A stretch of 16,068 bases of DNA from Hungatella sp. UBA5385 (GTDB taxonomy: Bacteria; Bacillota; Clostridia; Lachnospirales; Lachnospiraceae): positions 29,571-45,638 of the forward strand of contig DHOR01000040.1 of NCBI GenBank assembly GCA_002409995.1. Reading direction: 5' to 3'. This document shows positions 1 through 6,141 of the stretch, piece by piece (position 1 is the first letter of the stretch; each line of letters starts with the position of its first letter). The notes under the pieces were generated by a model. It was not told where the DNA came from, ran no database searches, and saw nothing but the letters and a program-made list of their open reading frames with translations. The position numbers and the translations under genes are program-made.

Positions 1-1
1 C

Positions 2-124
2 AAGCGCTATGGCTTTATATATGTAGACAGAAATGATCTGGGTGAAGGCACCTGTGAGAGAAGGAAGAAGAAATCCTTTCACTGGTATAAACAGGTGATT
101 GCCTCTAATGGGAATCAACTATAA
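2..124 (+). CDS. C-terminal end of a family 1 glycoside hydrolase (6-phospho-beta-glucosidase type), partial
   Basis: The frame starting at base 2 is open from the window edge and ends in TAA at 122-124, giving 40 residues. They begin KRYGFIYVDRNDLGEGT and continue with a basic stretch, SFHWYKQVI, and the end ASNGNQL. This is the typical end of GH1 enzymes of the BglA/AscB group, where the R(Y/F)GFIYVD segment forms the last strand of the TIM barrel and KKSFxWYKxVIxxNG the final helix. Family members hydrolyse phosphorylated beta-glucosides delivered by PTS transporters in the cytoplasm. The catalytic glutamates and phosphate-binding residues lie outside the window, so the exact substrate cannot be read. 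A strong terminator follows 39 bases after the stop, so this gene is the end of its own unit and unrelated to the cystine operon downstream. Confidence 0.75.
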   Translation, partial: KRYGFIYVDRNDLGEGTCERRKKKSFHWYKQVIASNGNQL

Positions 125-163
125 CACAGATCGGAATCTTGATCCAGGCTGACATGATAAAGA

Positions 164-214
164 AAGGAAATTCCTATATCAATTTTTGATAAAGGGGTTT
201 CCTTATTTTGGTTT
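164..214 (+). terminator. Intrinsic terminator after the glycoside hydrolase
   Basis: The arm AAGGAAATTCC at 164-174 pairs over 11 positions (two G-U) with GGGGTTTCCTT at 194-204. An inner helix TATCA (177-181) / TGATA (187-191) extends it. The T-rich tract ATTTTGGTTTT follows immediately. Confidence 0.8.
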
Positions 215-237
215 TAAAGCAAGAATATATAATAGAT

Positions 238-265
238 TTGAAGTTTTGTTATAATATGTTAAAAT
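238..265 (+). promoter_or_regulatory. Possible promoter of the cystine transporter / disulfide reductase operon
   Basis: TTGAAG at 238-243 and TAAAAT at 260-265 are separated by 16 bases in a very AT-rich stretch between the upstream terminator and the transporter RBS. Several overlapping alternatives exist (TATAAT at 250-255, TATACT at 272-277) but have poorly placed -35 partners, so the exact element is uncertain. Confidence 0.4.
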
Positions 266-319
266 AGTAATTATACTATACAAATAAACCTAATAGTAAG
301 TAAGGGAGAGATGATATCT

Positions 320-1720
320 ATGAATGAACAATTTTTTCAAAGCTTTTTAAAAATTAGTGACATTCGAACAATTGTGCTGATTGTATTATTAATTGCAGCA
401 TTTGGAATTGTTCACATTCTTACGAAAAGAAAAGTAAGTTTTGGGTCACGGGTTTTGATTGCAATGGTTTTAGGACTTGTTTTAGGTATTGTAATGCAGA
501 TAATGGCCGGATTCCCGGTTAATCCAAGTGAAATTCGTTATATTGATGAAGCAACATCATGGTACAAATTATTTGGAAATGGGTTCATGAAGCTAGTCCA
601 AATGCTGGTTATTCCTCTTGTTTTAGTATCGATTATACATGTAATTATCAATATGAAAGAAGGAGCACATATTGGTAAGCTGGTGCGGAATACAATTTTA
701 ATCACATTGGGTATGACTGCACTGGCTGCTGTTGTTGGTATTGTATTAGGAATTATATTTAAAGTTGGTCATGGAATGGCGGCAATTGAAGGTGCATCTG
801 AGATTAAGGAAGTCACTCCGGTTGTAGACACATTGATTAAATTAATTCCTGAAAACCCTGTAAAAGCTATGAACGAAATGAATGTCATTGGTATTGTTAT
901 ATTTGCAATGTTCATTGGAATGGGCGCTAAAAGAATGCATTCACGGGAGAAACATAGAGCTGCCATACAGCCTTTCTATGATTCGATTAATGCGCTTCAT
1001 AAAATTATAATTAGCATAGCTATGACAATCATTAAATTTATGCCATATGCAGTAGTTCCGCTATTGGCAAATACCATTGCACTAAGAGGATTAGAGAGTA
1101 TTTTAGATGTGGGTGTTTTCATCCTCGTATTATACCTGGCAATCGCTATTATGTTTATCGCTCAAATCATACAATTAATACTATTTGGCATTAACCCGGT
1201 ATCATATCTGAAAAAAGGATTGCATGTGTTCATATTAGCATTTACATCCAGGTCAAGTGTAGGTACACTTCCTGTTACAATTAAAGCTTTGACTGAGGAT
1301 TTAGGTGTCAGCGAATCCACAGCCAGTTTTGTTGCCAGCTTTGGTACTACTGCCGGAATGCAGGGATGTGCAGGAGTATTTCCGGCATTGTTATTGGTTT
1401 ATGTAGCAAATCTTACGGGAACTCCCATTGATTTAACATTTATTATTATGGCTGTTATTGTTGTCACCATTGGTTCCCTGGGAATAGCAGGAATTCCCGG
1501 AACAGCTACTATGGCTGCATCTGTATCACTATCAGGTATGGGAATGGGGGCATTGTTTCCAATGATTTCTCCTATTCTGGCTATTGATCCACTGATCGAT
1601 ATGGGGCGTACTCTGTTAAATGTCACCGGTTCCATGTGCAATGCTATAGCAGTTGATAAAACCCTGGGATCATTTAATAAAGAAGCTTATGAAGCTAATA
1701 TTGCAAAAGGGGAAGATTAA
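320..1720 (+). CDS. tcyP: TcyP-like L-cystine:cation symporter (DAACS family)
   Basis: A multi-pass membrane symporter of the dicarboxylate/amino acid:cation symporter family. The closest recognisable relative is Bacillus subtilis TcyP, a cystine importer of about 463 residues; this protein has 466. Family signatures, numbered from an ATG at 311, are the FTSRSSVGTLP re-entrant loop near 311-321, ASFGTTAGMQGCAGVFPA near 342-359, and DMGRTLLNVTGS near 430-441, where DAACS proteins bind the cation and substrate. At least eight hydrophobic segments are visible. An ATG at 311 is also in frame but directly abuts AAGGGAGAG (302-310) with no spacing. The ATG at 320 has a 9-base spacing and is the better start. 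The stop TAATG overlaps the next start by one base, so the two genes are translationally coupled. The pairing with a disulfide reductase supports cystine or another disulfide as substrate rather than glutamate or dicarboxylates. Confidence 0.82.
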   Translation: MNEQFFQSFLKISDIRTIVLIVLLIAAFGIVHILTKRKVSFGSRVLIAMVLGLVLGIVMQIMAGFPVNPSEIRYIDEATSWYKLFGNGFMKLVQMLVIPLVLVSIIHVIINMKEGAHIGKLVRNTILITLGMTALAAVVGIVLGIIFKVGHGMAAIEGASEIKEVTPVVDTLIKLIPENPVKAMNEMNVIGIVIFAMFIGMGAKRMHSREKHRAAIQPFYDSINALHKIIISIAMTIIKFMPYAVVPLLANTIALRGLESILDVGVFILVLYLAIAIMFIAQIIQLILFGINPVSYLKKGLHVFILAFTSRSSVGTLPVTIKALTEDLGVSESTASFVASFGTTAGMQGCAGVFPALLLVYVANLTGTPIDLTFIIMAVIVVTIGSLGIAGIPGTATMAASVSLSGMGMGALFPMISPILAIDPLIDMGRTLLNVTGSMCNAIAVDKTLGSFNKEAYEANIAKGED

Positions 1721-3060
1721 TGAAGGCAGTTATTATTGGTGCTGTTGCAGCAGGAATGTCAACAGCCGCTAAATTAAAAAGAAATCTAAAAGAAAACGTC
1801 GATATTCATGTTTTTGAAAAGGGTGATGAAATATCTTATGGAGCTTGTGGACTTCCATTTTATATTTCTGATACTATCAAAGAAGAAAAGGATTTGTTTG
1901 CCAAAAGTGTAGATGATTTCATTCAAAGCGGAATTAATTTACATGTTTTTCATGAAGTCATAAGTGTTGATACAGACAAAAAACTTGTAAAAGTGAGAGA
2001 CATTAAACAGAATAGAGAGTTTGAAGAATCCTATGATGTTTTAGTCATTGGCAGTGGGACCAGACCTAAAAAAGTCAAACCTTTAGATATGCCAGCTAAG
2101 AACAACTTAAGTGTTCACAGTGTCTATGAGTCTGGCAGGATCAAGGAGTATCTGGCAACCGAGTCTGTTAAAAATGTAGTTATCGTTGGCGCAGGATTTG
2201 TTGGGCTTGAGATGTTGGAAGCTTGTGCTGCTTATGGCAAAAATATAACATTGCTTCAGGGAACTTCTAGAATTTTCGAGGTAATGGATGAGGATATTAC
2301 AGATAAGATGGAAGGGATTATACAGGCCCACCATATCACCATTCATAAAAATGTGACGGTTACTTCTCTCCATTTAGAGAATGAACTTGTTGATGGTATA
2401 GAATTTGCCGTAGACGGCGAATCACTTACATTACCATGTGATCTGCTTATCTGCAGTATTGGAACTATAACCAATACTGAATTTATCACAAGTGTAGATA
2501 AGGCACAAAATGGGGCGATTATTGTTGATGAGCATATGATGAGCAGTGTGCAAGATGTATATGCTGCAGGCGATTGCAGTATTATGAGGTCTGGTATCAC
2601 CGGTGAGCTAACCTATGCTCCATTAGGAACTAATGCTAATAAGCAAGGACGCATCATTGCAGACGTTCTTGCCGGAATCAAGCCAAAACCATTTAAACTG
2701 ATTCACAGTACCGCCTTAAAATTATTTGACTATGATATTGCAAAAGTCGGAATATCAAAAGCCGAAGGAATAAAAGCCGGTATGGATGTAGAAGAGCATA
2801 AGATAACTGCTAATAGCTATGCATCGTACTATAGCAGTGAAAAGCTTGATATCAAAGTTATTTATAACAAAAAAACAAGGGTGATTGTAGGAGCTCAGTT
2901 AATTGGTCAGGGGACTGTAGTACCCAGAGCAAATTATTATGCAATTGCCATTTATGCGGGATTAACAGTCGATGAGATGGGCATGATGGATTTAGCCTAT
3001 TCACCACCATATAATGGGGTCTGGGATGCAGCGTTAATTGCATCGAATACAATTAAATAA
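1720..3060 (+). CDS. CoA-disulfide reductase / NADH oxidase-type flavoprotein
   Basis: A 446-residue pyridine nucleotide-disulfide oxidoreductase of the single-cysteine group (CoADR, NADH oxidase, Npx). An N-terminal FAD-binding fold begins at residue 3 (VIIGAVAAGMSTAAKL). The active-site motif SYGACGLPFY places the redox cysteine at residue 43, the position it holds in Staphylococcus aureus CoA-disulfide reductase. A second dinucleotide fold for NAD(P)H is at 153-169 (VVIVGAGFVGLEM), the FAD ribityl motif YAAGD at 281-285, and a dimerisation domain follows from about 325 with AYSPPYN near 426-432. Family members reduce CoA disulfide, polysulfide, mixed disulfides or oxygen through one cysteine. 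Overlap with the cystine importer suggests that it acts in the cytoplasm on low-molecular-weight disulfides arising from imported cystine. NADH oxidase or polysulfide reductase activity cannot be excluded. The first glycine-rich motif has Ala in place of the second Gly (GAVAAG), which is tolerated in this family. Confidence 0.8.
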   Translation: MKAVIIGAVAAGMSTAAKLKRNLKENVDIHVFEKGDEISYGACGLPFYISDTIKEEKDLFAKSVDDFIQSGINLHVFHEVISVDTDKKLVKVRDIKQNREFEESYDVLVIGSGTRPKKVKPLDMPAKNNLSVHSVYESGRIKEYLATESVKNVVIVGAGFVGLEMLEACAAYGKNITLLQGTSRIFEVMDEDITDKMEGIIQAHHITIHKNVTVTSLHLENELVDGIEFAVDGESLTLPCDLLICSIGTITNTEFITSVDKAQNGAIIVDEHMMSSVQDVYAAGDCSIMRSGITGELTYAPLGTNANKQGRIIADVLAGIKPKPFKLIHSTALKLFDYDIAKVGISKAEGIKAGMDVEEHKITANSYASYYSSEKLDIKVIYNKKTRVIVGAQLIGQGTVVPRANYYAIAIYAGLTVDEMGMMDLAYSPPYNGVWDAALIASNTIK

Positions 3061-3077
3061 GGATAAGTCTATTATAT

Positions 3078-3136
3078 AAGCTCTTTGTGAAGTGGAGGAG
3101 AGGATTTTATGAATCCCTGCACTTGACAGAGAGCTT
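3078..3136 (+). terminator. Long imperfect hairpin closing the cystine/disulfide reductase operon
   Basis: AAGCTCTTTGTGAAGTG (3078-3094) pairs with CACTTGACAGAGAGCTT (3120-3136) over 17 positions with one G-U and one G-G mismatch. A second helix GGATT/AATCC (3102-3106 / 3112-3116) lies in the loop. It begins 18 bases after the reductase stop. The following tract GTTCTATT is only moderately U-rich, so it may be a weak terminator or a 3'-end stabilising structure. Confidence 0.5.
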
Positions 3137-3160
3137 GTTCTATTGCATAGATATATGACT

Positions 3161-3197
3161 TTTATGTCGTTATTTAAGTGACATGACATAAATGTCG
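3161..3197. promoter_or_regulatory. Upstream operator cluster (TTTATGTCG half-sites)
   Basis: TTTATGTCG at 3161-3169, GACAT at 3180-3184 and the near-perfect palindrome GACATAAATGTCG at 3185-3197 repeat the half-site found again at the HTH promoter. A TTGACA at 3123-3128 lies 32 bases upstream. With a weak -10-like CATAGA at 3146-3151 it could form a promoter whose start site these operators would cover. Confidence 0.5.
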
Positions 3198-3339
3198 TAC
3201 GTTAAATATCGTAAAACAGAATAAATTTCTTATAATATGTTTAAACCAGCCATTATTTCTACCAGCTTTCCAATTCTACTACCTATGGGATAAATCGGTG
3301 TCTATTAGCTTATTGGAGTGAAATATCCAAGTAATTAAT

Positions 3340-3387
3340 CTTAGTGAGAAACTTAGCGAGAATCTTAGTGATTAACTTAGTGAGACT
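3340..3387 (+). repeat. Tandem array of four 12-bp direct repeats
   Basis: CTTAGTGAGAAA, CTTAGCGAGAAT, CTTAGTGATTAA and CTTAGTGAGACT begin at 3340, 3352, 3364 and 3376, an exact 12-base period. The CTTAG(T/C)GA core is common to all four. The copies differ in their last three to four bases. Confidence 0.85.
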
Positions 3388-3396
3388 CATTAAGTT

Positions 3397-3435
3397 ACTT
3401 TGAGATACTTTAAGATACTTTCAGGACTTTCAATG
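3397..3435 (+). repeat. Tandem array of four 10-bp direct repeats
   Basis: ACTTTGAGAT, ACTTTAAGAT, ACTTTCAGG and ACTTTCAATG start at 3397, 3407, 3417 and 3426 (period 10, 10, 9). The array starts ten bases after the 12-bp array ends. It stops 15 bases before the -35 element of the HTH gene. Confidence 0.7.
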
Positions 3436-3450
3436 TATCGAATCAACCAA

Positions 3451-3479
3451 TTGACTATATGCCGTTTATGTCGTAAAAT
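3451..3479 (+). promoter_or_regulatory. Promoter of the HTH regulator gene
   Basis: TTGACT (3451-3456), a 17-base spacer and TAAAAT (3474-3479) match the sigma-A consensus well. The predicted start near 3486 falls at the edge of the downstream palindrome. Transcription would yield a short leader ending in the AGGAGG at 3507-3512. Confidence 0.72.
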
Positions 3480-3500
3480 ATATATGCGACATAAATGTCG
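3465..3500. promoter_or_regulatory. Operator overlapping the HTH promoter (probable autoregulation)
   Basis: TTTATGTCG (3465-3473) fills the end of the promoter spacer and forms a 9-bp inverted repeat with CGACATAAA (3487-3495). The latter is also the left half of the palindrome CGACATAAATGTCG (3487-3500), which covers the expected transcription start. Occupation of either pair would block RNA polymerase. Confidence 0.65.
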
Positions 3501-3518
3501 TATAACAGGAGGTGTAAT

Positions 3519-4181
3519 ATGTACATATCGGGCCAAACAATTGTTAACTCTAATAAAAATAATGATGATAAAACAATACAGGATCAACCAGGCAATGATT
3601 TAGGTGAAAACTTCAATCCTTTTCAGATAGAAGTTAATACATTATCTGAAGCAGCTATTTTAGGTGTTTATATTGGGATCATGTGTAATCTATCTCAGCA
3701 GTACTGTGTAAACAAAGAAACAGATAGTCCAGATATTAGAATGGAGTATCAATATCCTAATTTATTAAAAGTTAAGCCCTATTTATACTTAAGGCTATTA
3801 GATGAAATGATACAGAGGCAGAAACTTAAAACTACGAAAACTGCAAAGCAGCGATATGAATATGCAGCCATTCTTGCAGCAAAGCTGGCTAATCTAAAGG
3901 ATTTATCATCAGAAGACGAAGATATTGTTAATATCTATAAAGCCAAAACACTAGTCTATTTTATTGAAGAGAATAAGACTACCGCATTAGCACATTACCG
4001 TAAACTAAGTGGGAAAAGTCAGGCGGCTGTAGCTAAGGAAGCTGGCATTTCTCTAAGACAATATCAAAGATATGAAGCCGCAGACTCCAATTTAGGAACA
4101 GCAAAATTTACAGTTGTGGAAAAAATTGCGGAGATTCTTGAGATAAGTTCAGATAAATTAGTAAAAGACAGGCATGTCTAA
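3519..4181 (+). CDS. HTH (XRE-like) DNA-binding protein, probable autorepressor
   Basis: A 220-residue soluble protein with a C-terminal helix-turn-helix at about 155-215. It reads ALAHYRKLSGKSQAAVAKEAGISLRQ..., then the recognition-helix region SLRQYQRYEAA, then helices ending ILEISSDKLV. This resembles XRE/Cro-type domains. The N-terminal 150 residues match no family I can name; they contain a hydrophobic helix (SEAAILGVYIGIMC) and a charged helical region (LLDEMIQRQK...YEYAAILAAKLANL). I place the start at ATG 3519, six bases after AGGAGG (3507-3512). An in-frame ATG at 3495 lies inside the palindromic operator and lacks an RBS. Monocistronic, closed by a bidirectional terminator. The operator at its promoter argues for self-repression; what it senses and any other targets are unknown. 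Its codons are more AT-rich than those of the genes to the right. Confidence 0.7.
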   Translation: MYISGQTIVNSNKNNDDKTIQDQPGNDLGENFNPFQIEVNTLSEAAILGVYIGIMCNLSQQYCVNKETDSPDIRMEYQYPNLLKVKPYLYLRLLDEMIQRQKLKTTKTAKQRYEYAAILAAKLANLKDLSSEDEDIVNIYKAKTLVYFIEENKTTALAHYRKLSGKSQAAVAKEAGISLRQYQRYEAADSNLGTAKFTVVEKIAEILEISSDKLVKDRHV

Positions 4182-4228
4182 GTATTATGAAAAGTTAACA
4201 AAAGATGGTATAAACAATTTTTAATTAC

Positions 4229-4268
4229 AAAAAGAGCATTCTGGTCTATCAATCAGGATGCTCTTTTT
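4229..4268. terminator. Bidirectional terminator between convergent genes
   Basis: AAAAAGAGCATTCTG (4229-4243) pairs with CAGGATGCTCTTTTT (4254-4268) over 15 positions with one G-U, loop of 10. The flanking A and T runs serve both the HTH gene (+) and the creatininase-family gene (-), which ends at 4288. Confidence 0.88.
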
Positions 4269-4287
4269 AAGCTATTTTAAGAAACAA

Positions 4288-5079
4288 TTATCCCTTCCAC
4301 GCCCTTATTTCCCTTAACCCAGGAATCAATGCCTTTGCGCTGGTCTCCAGAATAATCCGTCCCTTTTCAGCAGTGGCACCGGAAGGATCTCCGCCTATTC
4401 CAATAGGTTTTCCTTCCGGAGTTTTCCAGTCCTCGGAAACCCAGCCAATGGAGACATTTCCATAGGGTTTTAAGGCTTTGTTATCTTTAAAGGATGTTGG
4501 AATTCCGGCTTCAGCAGTTTCCAGCTTAACCAGGGAAGGGTCTACTGCCATAACCATTGAGGTTTCCATCTCTCCTCCGTGGAAGTCCCAAATGTTTCCT
4601 GGAGAAATAGTGGCAACTACATCCGGATGACTGAAAGCACCAGAGGACAGGATAAAGGGAGAGATGCCGAATTCACTTCTCAACTCCCGACTTAATACCT
4701 GGACAATTGGGGCATTTCCTCCGTGACATATCAGGAAAGCCAATTTCTTGAATCCATGATGAACAAGGCTTGTACTGATGTCGTAGAGCATGTGATAATA
4801 AGTATCTGGTTTTATGGTGATAGAACCGCAGAAATTCCGGTGTTCTGTGCTGAGGCCCACTGGGATCACAGGGAATATAAGCATTGGGAAGTCAGGGTCC
4901 TCTGTCTCCAGTTCCTTTACAATGTATTCAGTCATGGCTTCTGCGATAATGTCGTCAGTTCCAAGGGGAGCATGATTTCCATGCTGCTCTAATGCACCCA
5001 GGGGGATCAGGATAATGGTTTCCTCTTTATCGATGTGTTCCATTTCAAGCCTTGTTAAATCGCGGTAATTACGGATCAT
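4288..5079 (-). CDS. Creatininase-family amidohydrolase co-transcribed with the riboflavin transporter
   Basis: A 264-residue metal-dependent amidohydrolase of the creatininase superfamily. Metal-site motifs are PLGALEQHGNHAPLGTDD at 26-43 (Glu31, His33, Asp42), CHGGN at 118-122 (His119) and DFHGGEMETS at 165-174 (Glu170). The creatininase-specific glutamate two residues after the histidine (NGHYEN in the Pseudomonas enzyme) is Gly here, as in members that do not act on creatinine, such as archaeal FAPy deformylase (ArfB) and MftE. True creatininase activity is therefore unlikely. The start is ATG 5079-5077 behind GGAGG with 6-base spacing; longer upstream reading runs into ribU and has no RBS. 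It starts one base after the ribU stop (TAACATG), so it shares the FMN-riboswitch-controlled transcript. Hydrolysis of a flavin-related or pyrimidine amide is an inference from context; the substrate is not known. Confidence 0.8.
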   Translation of the reverse strand: MIRNYRDLTRLEMEHIDKEETIILIPLGALEQHGNHAPLGTDDIIAEAMTEYIVKELETEDPDFPMLIFPVIPVGLSTEHRNFCGSITIKPDTYYHMLYDISTSLVHHGFKKLAFLICHGGNAPIVQVLSRELRSEFGISPFILSSGAFSHPDVVATISPGNIWDFHGGEMETSMVMAVDPSLVKLETAEAGIPTSFKDNKALKPYGNVSIGWVSEDWKTPEGKPIGIGGDPSGATAEKGRIILETSAKALIPGLREIRAWKG

Positions 5080-5080
5080 G

Positions 5081-5701
5081 TTAAGCCTCCTTGTACATAG
5101 TCTTATTAAATAAACGGGCAGACAACAGGCGGGAGTAGAGAAGGTAACCCACCACACAGTTAAGACCCAGTTTTATGATGTTGAAGGGTATGGTTGCCAG
5201 TATAATAAAAGTAGGCAGATCACTAATTGCTGGATTTACGGAAGCTACCATAGTGATAATATTGTTCAGAGGCAGACCCATAGCCTTTGCATAAAGGGGC
5301 AGAGTGATAAAGGCATTGCAGAAGCAGGCAAAGATCGTGCGTATAGGTACACTTATGGAAAGGGCTGTAATAGCAGCTTTTTTATTTTCACCCATTTTCT
5401 TATATGCAATCCACATGGGAACTACAAAAATGGCTGTGCCTATAAGGTTGGCAAATTCTCCTATAAACATGGTGTTGGTGCCAACGGTAATCAGCTTAAT
5501 AAGAATCTTGATGATTTCAACCCAGGCGGCAGAGGCCGGTCCTAAGAGAAACAAGGCGATAATGGAAGGCACGTCGCTGAAATCCACCTTGTAGAATGGC
5601 GGCATCATGGGAACGGAAAATTCCAGGGACATTAAAGCTCCAGCTAAAGCTGCCAACATGCCTGTGTAGATGAGTTTCTGAATGTTCGATTTTGTTTTCA
5701 T
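5081..5701 (-). CDS. ribU: Riboflavin ECF transporter S component RibU
   Basis: A 206-residue integral membrane S component (about six hydrophobic segments) that binds riboflavin and pairs with the shared EcfA-EcfA'-EcfT module. The hallmark KVDFSDVPSIIALFLLGP (38-55) matches the RibU/YpaA segment K(I/V)DFSDVPAIIAxxxxGP. It is followed by EIIKILIKLIT and GEFANLIGTAIFVVP, also RibU-like. The start ATG at 5701-5699 lies eight bases after GGAGG (5711-5715). An FMN riboswitch and terminator upstream on the same strand support the vitamin assignment independently. It is translationally linked to a creatininase-family gene, an unusual partner. The energising EcfA/A'/T genes are absent from the window. 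Confidence 0.9.
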   Translation of the reverse strand: MKTKSNIQKLIYTGMLAALAGALMSLEFSVPMMPPFYKVDFSDVPSIIALFLLGPASAAWVEIIKILIKLITVGTNTMFIGEFANLIGTAIFVVPMWIAYKKMGENKKAAITALSISVPIRTIFACFCNAFITLPLYAKAMGLPLNNIITMVASVNPAISDLPTFIILATIPFNIIKLGLNCVVGYLLYSRLLSARLFNKTMYKEA

Positions 5702-5785
5702 AGATAAAACCTCCTCTTATATATTTGCGATTTTGGCACTGAAAAAAGTTCCCTGGATATTTGATAGGAGCACTTTCCTATAAAT

Positions 5786-5816
5786 AAAAAAATCTCAAAC
5801 CGAAAGGGCTTGAGAT
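5786..5816 (-). terminator. Riboswitch-controlled terminator upstream of ribU
   Basis: Read on the minus strand, ATCTCAAGCC (5816-5807) pairs with GGTTTGAGAT (5801-5792) around a CTTTC loop and runs into seven T. It lies between the FMN aptamer and the ribU RBS, the expected place for the expression platform. A separate 7+5 bp hairpin at 5829-5858 sits between aptamer and terminator. I could not identify a long antiterminator with confidence. Confidence 0.85.
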
Positions 5817-5863
5817 GAATGTTGTTCATGATATAAATAATTCAATTATCCTATATCAATCAT

Positions 5864-5977
5864 ACGTCTTCTCTCATCCAGACTATACTGTCGGTTTTGG
5901 AATTTCACCAAATCAACCACTTGCGTGGGTCGCGGACTATACCGCCGGTAGGGAATTACACCCTGCCCCGAAGAACT
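5864..5977 (-). ncRNA. FMN riboswitch (RFN element)
   Basis: On the minus strand the conserved RFN blocks appear in order: TTCTTCGGGGCAGGGTG, TTCCCTACCGGCGGT, TAGTCCGCGACCC, GATTTGGTGAAATTCC, AAAACCGACAGTATAGTC, TGGATGAGAGAAGA. The terminal halves TTCTTC and GAAGA close P1. FMN binding is expected to favour the downstream terminator and shut off ribU and the creatininase-family gene when flavin is abundant. Confidence 0.97.
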
Positions 5978-5995
5978 TATTCAGTTGTTATTTTT

Positions 5996-6024
5996 AGAGT
6001 AGCATAAAATGGAGAGGGTGTCAA
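5996..6024 (-). promoter_or_regulatory. Promoter of the FMN riboswitch transcript
   Basis: On the minus strand a perfect TTGACA (6024-6019), a 17-base spacer and TACTCT (6001-5996) with an extended -10 TGC just before it. Transcription would start about 12 bases before the aptamer. Confidence 0.75.
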
Positions 6025-6141
6025 TGTGACAATCTGAGATAAATCAGCAAAAGGCAGACATATCTAAATCCTATAAAAATATACCTATAAAGAAGTGGTA
6101 CTCAAAAAACAGACTGATATATAAAAGGAGAGACAGCCAAT

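Larger units (their letters stand above)
3061..3518. other. 458-base non-coding regulatory stretch
   Basis: In order this stretch holds a long hairpin (3078-3136), a first cluster of TTTATGTCG-like half-sites (3161-3197), two tandem repeat arrays (3340-3387 and 3397-3435), and a promoter overlapped by a second half-site cluster (3451-3500) ahead of the HTH gene. Between 3198 and 3339 I recognise nothing beyond AT-rich sequence with an isolated TATAAT at 3231-3236. No plausible protein is encoded in any frame. Confidence 0.7.

Noticed and set aside
3109..3126. Short frame MNPCT behind a strong GGAGGAG sequence
   Set aside because: It has only five codons and lies inside the hairpin loop; kept as a remark rather than called as a gene.
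3340..3435. Iterons of a plasmid or phage origin
   Set aside because: No replication initiator, partition gene or mobile element is present, and the flanking genes look chromosomal. The repeats are reported without this function.
3340..3435. CRISPR array
   Set aside because: The units are 10-12 bases in direct tandem with no spacers, and no cas genes are nearby.
3400..3603. 67-codon plus-strand frame over the tandem repeats and the HTH promoter
   Set aside because: It overlaps the promoter, operator and start of the HTH gene in another frame, lacks an RBS and has low-complexity content.
5080..5157. N-terminal extension of the creatininase-family protein by 26 residues
   Set aside because: It overlaps ribU in another frame, has no RBS and lacks family similarity; ATG 5079 has GGAGG at six bases.
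5815..5997. Open frame of 60 codons on the plus strand
   Set aside because: It runs antisense through the FMN riboswitch and its terminator; the conserved RNA explains the sequence.
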